This document shows positions 8,949 to 16,663 of a stretch of 64,000 nucleotides of DNA, in pieces (position 1 is the first letter of the stretch; each line of letters begins with the position of its first letter). Source of the DNA: Hydrogenophaga borbori (GTDB taxonomy: Bacteria > Pseudomonadota > Gammaproteobacteria > Burkholderiales > Burkholderiaceae_C). The notes under the pieces were generated by a model that did no database searches, had not been told where the DNA came from, and worked only from the letters and a program-made list of their open reading frames with translations. A program made the position numbers and the translations under genes. The DNA lies in the NCBI RefSeq assembly GCF_003417535.1, contig NZ_QVLS01000013.1:1-64000 (forward strand), written 5' to 3'.

Positions 8949-9953
8949 TCAACCGTTCACGATGCGGACTTGGGCCGGCAGCATGTGCACCTTGTGCATG
9001 TCCAGCGACCGGACGTTCACCGTCTTCATCAGCCAGCGGTTCATGACCGCGCCTTCGTCGCCGATGCGCACGACTTCCTTGTTGTGAATGCACTCGTTGT
9101 TCGCCGATCCGACGAAGTCGCCCTTGAGGATCAGCAGGCGCTTCTTCAGCGCATGCAGGGCACGCACGACTTCGTCCACCAGTTCCTGGGAGGCCCTGTC
9201 GAGGCCGACCGTTCTGTTCTCAAAGAAGCGAATGTCGTGGTCGGTCGCCCCGCCCAAGATGGGGTGGACGGGCGCCGGGCCCAGCCTCTTGTTCGGCGAC
9301 GACAGGGTCAGATCGTCGTAGGGCGTGTGAAACTTTTCCTCGCGCAGGCCCTTCAGGACGCGCTCGTCGAGGTACGCCAGCAGGTCGCGGTTGCGCACGA
9401 ACGAGGTATGGATCTCGTTCTGCGCAGAGGCCCGCAGCCCGAGAATGTTCACCCAGTCGGGGCGGACAAAGTGGTTCGCCAGGTCTTTGTGGAAGAAGAT
9501 GGACTTGGCCGCCTTCTGGGACTGCGTGGCCATCAGCGAGCGCATCGGGTGGATGTCCTGAAAGACATCGCCGTCGTTCACGTTGATGTAGCCGATCGGT
9601 TGCTGCCCCATCAGTTCGGCATAGAGCACCAAGAAGGCTTCGGCAACGTAGGTGGTCTTGCGGTTTCGCTTGTCGACGACCGGGTTGTCAAGGTCGAGCA
9701 TCGGCAGCTCGGGGTCGACCGGGCAGTTTTTGAGAAGCACGTACGGGTCGTCCAACGGATTGACGCCTCTTTTGGCGCGACAAAGGTTGCGGAAGTCCTC
9801 TGGTATGGCGCCGGTGTCGGCCAACAGCCGCAGAACGTCGGACTGAAAACGTGCATAGCTCGTGTAAGGATTGGTCCGAATCTCCAATAGGCGCCGGGTG
9901 AGCGCTTCATTGGCCTCATTCGAGAAGACGTAGTCCACTGTCATCTCCCACAT
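8949..9953 (-). CDS. Fe(II)/2-oxoglutarate-dependent oxygenase, clavaminate synthase/AsnO-VioC type
   Basis: 334 residues. The facial triad reads H155-x-D157 (FFHKDLANH) and H290 (NECIHNKE); R306 in NRWLMK fits the 2-oxoglutarate-binding Arg that follows the distal His in this family. The block FQDIHPM..ATQSQ..HKDLANH.RPDWVNILGLR resembles amino acid beta-hydroxylases such as AsnO and VioC. Family knowledge: these hydroxylate a free or carrier-bound amino acid for peptide antibiotics. The start at 9953 is chosen because AAAGGAG lies seven bases upstream; earlier in-frame ATGs lack one. It sits 68 bp before the NRPS on the same strand, so it likely supplies or modifies the NRPS monomer. Confidence 0.82.
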   Translation of the reverse strand: MWEMTVDYVFSNEANEALTRRLLEIRTNPYTSYARFQSDVLRLLADTGAIPEDFRNLCRAKRGVNPLDDPYVLLKNCPVDPELPMLDLDNPVVDKRNRKTTYVAEAFLVLYAELMGQQPIGYINVNDGDVFQDIHPMRSLMATQSQKAAKSIFFHKDLANHFVRPDWVNILGLRASAQNEIHTSFVRNRDLLAYLDERVLKGLREEKFHTPYDDLTLSSPNKRLGPAPVHPILGGATDHDIRFFENRTVGLDRASQELVDEVVRALHALKKRLLILKGDFVGSANNECIHNKEVVRIGDEGAVMNRWLMKTVNVRSLDMHKVHMLPAQVRIVNG

Positions 9954-10273
9954 CGGGAAGCTCCTTTCCATGGCGCAACGCATGGCGCGGCGACGGGTTC
10001 GCAGCCCATGCGATGCCGCATTCCCGCCCGTTCAAGTCAAAAGGTCGCGAATTCTCAGGACCCGACGGACAGGTTTCACGCCACTGATGGGGGGCAGTGA
10101 TTCAATGTTCATGACCCGCCTTGGGCAGCGCTGAACACCAGCCCAAGCGCCAGGCGCCGCCGGGGCGCCCAGGCGTTGGCCCGTGGCGCCCAGGGTGCCT
10201 GGGTTTTTCTGATGGGCCGCTCCAAGGAGCCTGTCAGGAACTTTCTATCGGCGCCTCGACAGCGCGCTGCGGC
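9954..10273. other. 320-bp intergenic region upstream of the oxygenase-NRPS operon
   Basis: No convincing gene is seen. On the minus strand it should hold the promoter of the oxygenase-NRPS-exporter operon; a TTGACT at 10035-10040 (minus strand) could be a -35 element but no good -10 follows. On the plus strand it carries a strong intrinsic terminator with no gene in front of it. Confidence 0.5.
10189..10208 (+). terminator. Rho-independent terminator, plus strand
   Basis: CCCAGG-gtg-CCTGGG followed at once by TTTTT, a compact textbook hairpin and U-tract in plus orientation. Both flanking genes are on the minus strand, so its transcript is unassigned. Confidence 0.6.
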
Positions 10274-11026
10274 TCACAGCGCCGGCGGCGGCGCTTCCCG
10301 CGTGACGAACCACAGGCGCATCTCGATCTCGACGGCGCGATCGCGGTGCGGCTCGACGAGCGCGAACACGGTGTCGTCGAGGGCTTCGGGCACCTGGTGG
10401 CCCAGGTCCAGCACGGCGGACTGCAGTGGCACGCGGCTGCGCGAGTCATGCACGGCCAGTTCCAGGCGTTCGAGCCTCAAGCGGGAATACCAGTGGGCGA
10501 TGCGCAGCACCGCCGCCACCGTGTGGTGGCCGAACCCTTGTCCCGCGGCCCTATCCGCCTGCGCATCGGTGCCAGGGTGGCACACGGTCACGAACACGCG
10601 CCCCCGCTGATCCAGCAGCGACTCGGCTTGCGCGAGGAAGCGACCCAACTCGGCCTCGCTGAGGTAGGGCGCCACGCGCACCAGGCGCAGGTAGGCCACC
10701 CGCCCCGAGAAAGGCATGGCTTCGTCCAAGCCCATGCCCTGGATGAAGCGCAAGTTCCTGCGCGCGGCGAACCACTGGCTCAGGCGACTCAGCACCCTCG
10801 GGCATTGCTCGATGACCACGACCTGGCCGAGGGGCACGGCGTCCGACAAGGCATTTAGGTCGCGCCCCAGGCCCGGGCCCACCTCGACCACGAGCGCGTT
10901 GGGGGCCAGCTGGCGGAGCTGCTCGTCGTCGATGGGAGGGACGGTGCGTCCGCCCTTGTGCCAGTGTTCGGCAACGTCCATCAGCTCCTGCGAAGGTGCC
11001 CCGGTCCAGGGGTCCCAGTACGGCAT
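10274..11026 (-). CDS. Putative SAM-dependent methyltransferase
   Basis: Class I methyltransferase signature VVEVGPGLGRDLNAL (SAM-binding loop) followed by VVVIEQCPRVLSRL for the ribose-binding acidic strand. 250 residues if started at the ATG at 11026 (MPYWDPWTG); an ATG at 11113 and a TTG at 11221 are open alternatives, and none has a convincing ribosome site. It lies upstream of the NRPS operon on the same strand but is separated by 320 bp. A role in the NRPS product is possible but not shown. The C-terminal REAPPPAL is low-complexity. Confidence 0.6.
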   Translation of the reverse strand: MPYWDPWTGAPSQELMDVAEHWHKGGRTVPPIDDEQLRQLAPNALVVEVGPGLGRDLNALSDAVPLGQVVVIEQCPRVLSRLSQWFAARRNLRFIQGMGLDEAMPFSGRVAYLRLVRVAPYLSEAELGRFLAQAESLLDQRGRVFVTVCHPGTDAQADRAAGQGFGHHTVAAVLRIAHWYSRLRLERLELAVHDSRSRVPLQSAVLDLGHQVPEALDDTVFALVEPHRDRAVEIEMRLWFVTREAPPPAL

Positions 11027-11243
11027 GGTGTGCCAGCGCTGGGCGTGCTGATGCAGCGCTGGCACCTGCACGGGTGGCCGCCCACCGGGCAAAGCCCGGG
11101 AACCTGCCCCCATGAGCAGTGGCTTGTTCCAAGTGAATGGTGGGCATGGACGGGCACGCAGGTACACGGAGATCCTTTGCTTGGCCGGGTGGTGGGGACC
11201 CACTGGGTGGCCAAGGATCAAAGAACGATCCTGCGCGGGTCGC

Positions 11244-11690
11244 TCAAGCCCCCAAGCGCTGGCCCGTGGCGTCGCTCACCGTCAGGCGCACGTCCATGCC
11301 GGTGCGCACGCTCTGCGTGACGGTGCAGAAGGCCTCGAACTGCGCGAGCACGCGGTCCAGGTGCTCCAGCTTGGCGGCGGGCTTGCCCAGGCTCAGCGCC
11401 ACGTCCACACCCGTGACCCGCAGGCGCTTGTCTTCGTTGCGGCCGATGGTGGCCGTGGCCGTGGCGCGAACCGTGCCGGGGTCCTGCTTGTACTTCTGCA
11501 GCGAGAACACCAGGCTGGCGCTCAAGCAGTTGGCCACGGCCGCCAGCAGCAGGTGCTCGGGCGAAGGGCCTTCCCCCTGGCCCAGCGGCGCGGGCAGGTC
11601 CGCGTTGAGCGTGGGCATGGCGTCGCCAAAATCGACGAGGAACTGGTAGTTCTGCTGGCGGGTGATGGTGACGCTGACGGTATCGCTCAT
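11244..11690 (-). CDS. OsmC-family protein
   Basis: 148 residues with the OsmC fold pattern: SPEHLLLAAVANCLSAS carrying the first redox Cys and FEAFCTVTQSV carrying the second. Family members reduce organic hydroperoxides through this Cys pair; others are of unknown role. Length is normal and there is no signal peptide, so it is cytosolic. It is transcribed towards the methyltransferase, with about 220 bp between them. Confidence 0.88.
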   Translation of the reverse strand: MSDTVSVTITRQQNYQFLVDFGDAMPTLNADLPAPLGQGEGPSPEHLLLAAVANCLSASLVFSLQKYKQDPGTVRATATATIGRNEDKRLRVTGVDVALSLGKPAAKLEHLDRVLAQFEAFCTVTQSVRTGMDVRLTVSDATGQRLGA

Positions 11691-11862
11691 GGTCGGGGGC
11701 GGGTGCGGTGGTGTGGGACGGCCACACCTTAACGCGCGCGCGGCGGGCCAGGCTTGAGGCAGGTCAATACCGGCCGCCGCGGCGCACCACCCAAGGCACC
11801 TGCCGTGTCACACTGCGCCCGCCCGCCCCTCCGCTCAATCAACCGGCCCAGCCGCCACACCC

Positions 11863-12552
11863 ATGAGACACAGCGAAAGACACCGAACCCACCGCACCGG
11901 CTGGCTGCGCGCCGCCGTGCTGGGCGCCAACGACGGCATCGTCTCCACGGCCAGCCTGGTACTGGGCGTGGCGGCCACCGGGGCCGGCACGCAGGCCATT
12001 CTGGTGGCGGGCGTGGCGAGCCTGGTGGCCGGGGCCATGTCCATGGCGGCGGGGGAATACGTGTCGGTGAGTTCGCAGGCCGACACCGAAAACGCCGACC
12101 TGGCCCGCGAGAAGGCCGAGCTGGCCGACAACCCCCAGCAGGAGCACGCGGAGCTCACCGCCATCTACGTGAAGCGCGGGCTCGACCAGCCGCTGGCCTC
12201 GCAAGTGGCCACGCAGCTCATGCAAAAGAACGCACTGGAAGCGCACGCCCGCGACGAGCTGGGCATATCGGACACGCTGGCCGCCAAACCCGTGCAGGCC
12301 GCGCTCGCCTCGGCCGCCACCTTTGCGGCTGGTGCGGCCCTGCCCTTGCTGGTGGTGCTGCTGCTGCCGGCGACGGCGCTCATGTGGGGGGTAGCAGGCA
12401 CCTCGCTGTTCTTCCTGGCGGCCCTGGGCCTGATCGCGGCGCAGGCCGGCGGCTCGCCGCTGCTCGTGTCGACCGCGCGCGTGAGCTTCTGGGGCGCCCT
12501 GGCCATGGGCCTGACCGCGGGCGTGGGGGCGCTGTTCGGGGTGGCTGCGTGA
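11863..12552 (+). CDS. VIT1/CCC1-family Fe2+/Mn2+ transporter
   Basis: 229 residues. The N-terminal GWLRAAVLGANDGIVSTASLVLGVA and SLVAGAMSMAAGEYVSVSSQ are diagnostic of the VIT1/CCC1 family. A cytoplasmic acidic/helical insert with Glu-rich metal-binding region (about residues 65-140) is followed by three further membrane helices. Family members move iron or manganese across membranes, probably by proton exchange; here an inner-membrane efflux role is likely. It diverges from the OsmC gene with 172 bp between. Confidence 0.9.
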   Translation: MRHSERHRTHRTGWLRAAVLGANDGIVSTASLVLGVAATGAGTQAILVAGVASLVAGAMSMAAGEYVSVSSQADTENADLAREKAELADNPQQEHAELTAIYVKRGLDQPLASQVATQLMQKNALEAHARDELGISDTLAAKPVQAALASAATFAAGAALPLLVVLLLPATALMWGVAGTSLFFLAALGLIAAQAGGSPLLVSTARVSFWGALAMGLTAGVGALFGVAA

Positions 12553-12619
12553 AGGCTCGGTCAAGGAGCGCGGCGAGGGCTCTTCACCGACGTTCGATTT
12601 ACTGGCGGACCCGCGCCAA

Positions 12620-12676
12620 CTAAACGCCCGACAGCACGGTATCCATCGCCGACACCAAGGCTCGGCTGTTCACCAA
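12620..12676 (-). pseudogene. Possible CcdB-type toxin C-terminal remnant
   Basis: Overlapping the stop of the Mrr-antitoxin chimaera in another frame, 18 codons read LVNSRALVSAMDTVLSGV before a stop. The pattern resembles the C-terminal helix of CcdB toxins (…I..A.D.L..G.). It lies where ccdB should follow ccdA, so it is probably what is left of a deleted toxin gene. This is an inference from a very short match. Confidence 0.35.
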
Positions 12677-13374
12677 GGGCGCAAATCTGCACCTGGAATG
12701 CCGTGCGTTTCGAGGCGGGCGTTCTGGGCGGCGATCCAGTCGCCAAACTCGGCGTCGAATGCCTTCTTGCGCGCGGCGCGCGTGGACTTCTCGTGTCGGG
12801 TTTGCAGAGCCAGGTACTGTTCGGCCGAGAGGATCACGGTGTCGATCTGGCCGGCTTTCTCCACGAACACCGGTTCGCGCTTGGCCACCCGGCGCACCAT
12901 GGCTTGGCTGCACACCGGGCAGGTGGGCACTGCGGCGGCCGATGCCGCCCCCGCAGCCGCTGGTGATGCCGTGGCTTGCGCGGCGCTAGGCGCCGAGGCC
13001 GTGCGCACAAGCGCCGTGGAGGCCCCTGCGGTGGGCCGGCCGCTGCGAATGAGCTGCAGCAAGGCGGGGCCCGTGAGCAACTGGATGTTGCGGCCCTGCG
13101 CGAAAGCCTGGGCCTCGTCGGTGAACCGCCCCGAGCTGACGACGAAGCCGCCCGCCGCGCCGCGCGCGGCCATCACGCCATACAACTCGCGCACCACCGT
13201 CACGCCGACCTTCAAGGCCTTCCATTGCTTGCACTGCACCAGGAAGGTTTCGCCGTCCTTGCGCAACACCAGATCGACGCCGCCATCGGCTCCGCCGCCG
13301 CCCGACTTCTGCACCGCATAGCCGCGCTGGCGAAAGCCCTCACCCACGAGGACTTCGAAGTCGCGCCAGGACAT
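12670..13374 (-). CDS. Mrr-like restriction endonuclease fused to antitoxin-like C-terminus
   Basis: 234 residues. Residues 1-110 form an Mrr_cat nuclease domain: GGGGADGGVDLVL with catalytic D34, then the QxK motif Q47-C48-K49 and VRELYGVMAARGAAGGFVVSSGRFT. After an Ala/Pro/Ser linker a zinc-ribbon starts (C152, C155) but its second half is missing. Instead residues 167-234 read PVFVEKAGQIDTVILSAEQYL (Phd/YefM-like) and end in DWIAAQNARLETHGIPGADLRPW, which resembles CcdA-type toxin-binding tails. The usual N-terminal membrane segment is present upstream but out of frame, so the protein may start here by re-initiation or be dead. The nuclease core residues are intact. Confidence 0.7.
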   Translation of the reverse strand: MSWRDFEVLVGEGFRQRGYAVQKSGGGGADGGVDLVLRKDGETFLVQCKQWKALKVGVTVVRELYGVMAARGAAGGFVVSSGRFTDEAQAFAQGRNIQLLTGPALLQLIRSGRPTAGASTALVRTASAPSAAQATASPAAAGAASAAAVPTCPVCSQAMVRRVAKREPVFVEKAGQIDTVILSAEQYLALQTRHEKSTRAARKKAFDAEFGDWIAAQNARLETHGIPGADLRPW

Positions 13375-13483
13375 GGAGCAGCAGATAGCCCACAGGGGCG
13401 AGCGCCACGCCCACCCACCAGGGCATCAGCGCCACCAGGTCCACAAGGTCATCAAAAAAGCTGGATTTCCGCCTTCTGGGCAT
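13373..13483 (-). pseudogene. Detached N-terminal segment of the Mrr-like gene
   Basis: From an ATG at 13483 with GGAGG about ten bases upstream, 37 codons read MPRRRKSSFFDDLVDLVALM then a membrane helix PWWVGVALAPVGYLLLH. This is the N-terminus I expect for Mrr-like membrane-anchored nucleases. Its frame then runs into a stop 12 codons later, while the nuclease domain begins in another frame at 13374. An internal deletion with frameshift explains this. Confidence 0.65.
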
Positions 13484-13733
13484 TTGTGCATTTCCTCCCT
13501 GATTAACCAACACATCGGGTACACCTGTAGGCCAAGAGGCCCTTCGAACCGAACGCCCACATGTGCGCGAAAGTTGCGTTTAATGCGAAGTGCGTGAAGT
13601 ATGCATTTGGGGCGCGTTGGATGTCGGCATAATCGCCCGCGGTCCGGCAGCTCGACGTCTCATTCCGGCTTCACGCAGGTTGCGGTGCTGGATCGATGCG
13701 CATTCGGATACCCAGATCGTAGAAAGCGAATCG

Positions 13734-15104
13734 ATGATGACGATGAGAAAGGCGGCGGCGGCGGCGGTTTTCTGTTCCCTGGCTGTCGCGGCATGCGGCG
13801 GCAGCGGTTCAACTTCCTCCTCCGAAACCCCGGAGTACCGAACCATCCCGGTGACCGTCGTGGGTTTGGCCGGTACGGGTCTTGTTCTGCAGCGCGATGG
13901 CTCGGAGACGCTGAGCATCTCCTTGAGCGGCAGCTACCAGTTCACGGCCCAGGTCGCCGTCGGTAGCACTTTTGCCGTCACCGTCGCCAAGCAACCGCTC
14001 GCACCTCGACAGACCTGCACGGTCATCCAAGGCTCGGGGACGGTCGACGGCGACGCTTCATTCGGTGTGACGGTGAAATGCGTCAATCTCACCACCCGAT
14101 TCGTGTATGCCACGGACACGGGAGGCAATGAGCTGGCCGCCTTCTCCTTCGACAATGCCGGCGCCCTCTCGCTCATTGGCACGGTGAACAACGGGGCCAG
14201 CTCGTATGGCGCGGGCCTGACGCCCGATGGCTTGTTTCTCTATACCGCCAATCGCACGCCAAACACGCTCAGTGCGTACAGCGTAGACACAGGAACCGGC
14301 GTCCTGAGCGGCGTTGCCGGTGCTCCATTCGCCGTCGCGGGTCTCGCCCCAAGGGTGCTGGCCATCGCGCCGAGCGGTAAGTTCCTTTATACGGCCACAC
14401 AAAGCGGCAACACGATCGAGGGCTACGCCATAAGCCAGGGCAGCGGTGCGCTCACCTTGCCCGGATCGTCCACGGCGACCGGAGGTCAACCCCTCGATGT
14501 CACCATCACGCCAAATGGCAAGTACCTCTACGCGGCTGCTTTCAATAACCGTTCCGTGTATGGCTACAGCATCGACGCGAACACGGGTTCCCTAACGCCC
14601 GTTCCGGGCAGCCCGTTCCCGGTCTACGACCTCAGCACCTATGCGCGTTCGTTGAGCATGGATCCGCGCGGTCGATTTCTGTTCGTGCCAACGTACACGA
14701 CCTCTGTGGCCGCGATGACAATCGACGACGCGACCGGGACGCTGACGATGGTGGCGGGGTCGCCGTTCGGCACGGGCGGAGCGCAGGCGTCCTTCGCGGC
14801 AAGCGACGTGAGCGGAAAGTTTCTCTATGTGACCAACGAGAACTCGAACAGCCTCTCAGCGTACAGCGTCGATCAGACGAGTGGACAGCTGACGCCACTG
14901 CCAGGCTCTCCTTTCGCCCTCGGCTTCTCGCCGCAGGCGGTTGCAGCCGAGCCGGGCGGCCAGTACTTGCTGGTGTCGCTCCAATCGAGCAAGAGGATCG
15001 GCGTGTACGCCCTCGATGCGGACGGCGTGCCGACGGCGGTTAGCGGGTCACCCTTCTCGACGGGCTCCCTAACGCCGGGAGCCCTTGCGGTCCTGGCAAG
15101 GTAA
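13734..15104 (+). CDS. Lipoprotein with lactonase-like beta-propeller
   Basis: 456 residues from the ATG at 13734. The signal peptide ends in a lipobox LAVAAC followed by GGSGSTSSS, so the protein is lipid-anchored. A small beta domain (about 30-115) precedes seven or so propeller repeats with the recurring pattern 'G.FLYTAN...LSAYSVD..TG.L..V.GSPF', typical of the 6-phosphogluconolactonase-like (Lactonase) fold. The function is unknown; such propellers bind ligands or proteins. The frame is open upstream to 13590 but that segment does not look coding. GC is slightly lower than in core genes. Confidence 0.82.
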   Translation: MMTMRKAAAAAVFCSLAVAACGGSGSTSSSETPEYRTIPVTVVGLAGTGLVLQRDGSETLSISLSGSYQFTAQVAVGSTFAVTVAKQPLAPRQTCTVIQGSGTVDGDASFGVTVKCVNLTTRFVYATDTGGNELAAFSFDNAGALSLIGTVNNGASSYGAGLTPDGLFLYTANRTPNTLSAYSVDTGTGVLSGVAGAPFAVAGLAPRVLAIAPSGKFLYTATQSGNTIEGYAISQGSGALTLPGSSTATGGQPLDVTITPNGKYLYAAAFNNRSVYGYSIDANTGSLTPVPGSPFPVYDLSTYARSLSMDPRGRFLFVPTYTTSVAAMTIDDATGTLTMVAGSPFGTGGAQASFAASDVSGKFLYVTNENSNSLSAYSVDQTSGQLTPLPGSPFALGFSPQAVAAEPGGQYLLVSLQSSKRIGVYALDADGVPTAVSGSPFSTGSLTPGALAVLAR

Positions 15105-15108
15105 ACAC

Positions 15109-15126
15109 CTGCCGCAACCGCGGCAG
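15109..15126 (+). terminator. Hairpin after the beta-propeller gene
   Basis: CTGCCGC-aacc-GCGGCAG is a perfect 7-bp stem starting five bases after the stop codon at 15104. No T-run follows, so termination is uncertain. Confidence 0.35.
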
Positions 15127-15365
15127 CGCCGTTGACGCGCCGCACGTCGCGGGCGGTAAGCCGGCAAGACGGGCTGGCAGCCACGATCTCTACCGCCGCG
15201 TGCTTGGCCATCATTGGGATGGCCCCGCCAAGCGTATCGCTAGAGACAAGGATAAGACCGAAAGCTTCGCGCGTCCGTTGACGACGGTGCCAGTACTGAC
15301 GTAAGCACGCGGCCAACACATCTTGACGCTGGCCGCAGCGTGCGGCGGCCAGCACAAGCAGGCCG

Positions 15366-15662
15366 TCAGCTCTGCTGCCAGTGATGCGGGAGCAGTTCGT
15401 CGATGCGGCGATACGGCTGCGTCGGCAGGCGTAGGAACACGTCCTTCAGATAGGCATACGGATCGTGCCCATTGGGTTTCGCTGATTGGATCAAGCTCAT
15501 GACGGCCGCGGCGCGTTGACCAGCACGCAGGCTCCCTGCGAACAGCCAGTTCCCTCTGCCCACGGCAATAGGCCGGATCTGGTTCCCCACGCAGTTGTTG
15601 TCCGCAGACAATTTGCCGTCGTGCTTGGAAATCCGCTCAGGGCCCAGAGCGGACTTCGATTC
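15366..15662 (-). pseudogene. IS66-family transposase, C-terminal remnant
   Basis: About 98 codons read in frame from just after a TAG at 15660-15662 to the stop at 15366. The motifs LSADNNCVGNQIRPIAVGR, NWLFAGSLRAG and NGHDPYAYLKDVF are the diagnostic end of IS66 transposases (usual NN.AEN.IRP...GR.NWLF.GS). The upstream 400 or more residues are absent. A sequence gtaagccggcaag near 15155 could be the terminal inverted repeat, as IS66 ends often begin GTAAGC. The fragment abuts the stop codon of the next small gene, so the insertion interrupted the end of the gene array. Confidence 0.85.
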
Positions 15663-16028
15663 CTACCGCTTCTTCCGGTAGAGGAAGCCAAATCGTTTCT
15701 CGTCGGCTACCGCCACAGCGCGAGCATTCGGCTGGGGAAGTTGCAACTCCAACGCCGCCTTGTTGACATCGTCTGGCACTACCAGTCCGTGTTTGATGTC
15801 GAGCTCTGCGAGGGCAGCGATGATGTACTCATCGTTGTCCGCATCATCGAGCCATCCAACCACGATGCGGACGCCATCAGGCGTATCTCCTAAAGTCCGT
15901 TCCGCAAACTCGATAAGTTCCTGTGCCCCAGCTTCGGAGTTGCTGAAAGTTGCTTCCGCGTAGCCGTTGGATTGCTCAACAGCGACCTGAAGATTGCCTG
16001 ATAGCACCAATATCGCGATGAGTTTGAG
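15663..16028 (-). CDS. Hypothetical protein, 121 aa (array gene 6)
   Basis: Starts at MLKLIAILVLSGNLQVAV; the frame is open to 16067 but the extra residues (MTVIGQKRTDLS) are encoded by the intergenic repeat. The protein has an alpha/beta pattern: GVRIVVGWLDDADNDEYIIAALAEL then IKHGLVVPDDV and ADEKRFGFLYRKKR. There is a loose resemblance to the N-terminal RuvC-like part of IS110 transposases, not strong enough to name it. Its 3' end runs directly into the IS66 remnant, and the repeat that follows other genes in this row is missing here. Confidence 0.5.
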   Translation of the reverse strand, partial: LKLIAILVLSGNLQVAVEQSNGYAEATFSNSEAGAQELIEFAERTLGDTPDGVRIVVGWLDDADNDEYIIAALAELDIKHGLVVPDDVNKAALELQLPQPNARAVAVADEKRFGFLYRKKR

Positions 16029-16040
16029 CATTGAGAGGTC

Positions 16041-16075
16041 CGTCCGCTTCTGGCCGATGACTGTCATGCTAGCTG
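16041..16075. repeat. Array repeat copy A
   Basis: Plus-strand GCTTCTGGCCGATGA followed by TGTCATGCTAGCTGA. It lies between two codirectional minus-strand genes and is one of six related copies in 15.6-18.8 kb. Confidence 0.75.
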
Positions 16076-16106
16076 AAGCAATAACGAGCGCTGTTCATAC
16101 CCTGGC

Positions 16107-16574
16107 TCAGCCAGTATTCCAGCACCTGAGCACCGTGAGAGGTCTCGGCTCGTCTGGCCAGACAGTGATGCGATACGTATCCTCGCCATCCATGCCGTTG
16201 CCGGAGATTGATGCCAGGCCGCTGAACTCCACGAGCACACCATAGTGCCCAGGTGAGACTTCATGACGAAGGACTTCGCCGCCTGTGCATTCATGCACTT
16301 GCAGAACTCCAGAAGGCAGGTGCAACGAGCATTGGACCGCATGGTCGATATACTCAACGCCCATCTGCGGAGCCACATCTTGCACCTTCAACTGGACGGG
16401 AACCGTCGTATTGCGGAGCGGACAAACCACTACTACGTTCTCCGCGACCTTCGCACGGCGCCGAACGTCTTCGTCACTCCAGTCGGTCGGGGCGTCGGGG
16501 CAAACCTGTCCATCCTGGATGTAGAACTGGCGGTAATCCGCAAATACATCGAAGTCGAACGTCTGAGTACTCAT
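16107..16574 (-). CDS. Small protein, possibly ComJ-like (array gene 5)
   Basis: 155 residues from the ATG at 16574 (a TTG at 16583 is the alternative). The beginning FDFDVFADYRQFYIQDG with WSDEDVRRR and later VQCSLHLPSGVL resembles the ComJ/NucA-inhibitor-like family, small beta-rich proteins found among nuclease inhibitors and polymorphic-toxin immunity proteins. The match is from memory of pattern only. No signal peptide or membrane segment is visible. Confidence 0.5.
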   Translation of the reverse strand: MSTQTFDFDVFADYRQFYIQDGQVCPDAPTDWSDEDVRRRAKVAENVVVVCPLRNTTVPVQLKVQDVAPQMGVEYIDHAVQCSLHLPSGVLQVHECTGGEVLRHEVSPGHYGVLVEFSGLASISGNGMDGEDTYRITVWPDEPRPLTVLRCWNTG

Positions 16575-16599
16575 CCGATTCAAGCTACGTTGAGTGACA

Positions 16600-16629
16600 G
16601 CTTCTGGCCGATGACCGACATGCTAGCTG
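16600..16629. repeat. Array repeat copy B
   Basis: Plus-strand GCTTCTGGCCGATGA then CCGACATGCTAGCTGA. It separates the SUKH gene from the ComJ-like gene. A gggcccag block follows at 16640-16647, as near copies C and E. Confidence 0.75.
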
Positions 16630-16663
16630 AGACTGACCCGGGCCCAGTGCGGATTCTTTTGGG

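Noticed and set aside
5869-9087. Plus-strand 1072-codon frame opposite the NRPS
   Set aside because: It is the antisense shadow of the NRPS, whose adenylation, carrier and condensation motifs are unmistakable on the minus strand.
10121-10858. Plus-strand 245-codon frame opposite the methyltransferase
   Set aside because: Arg/Gly/His-rich translation typical of the antisense of a GC-rich gene; the minus-strand frame has a clear SAM-binding motif.
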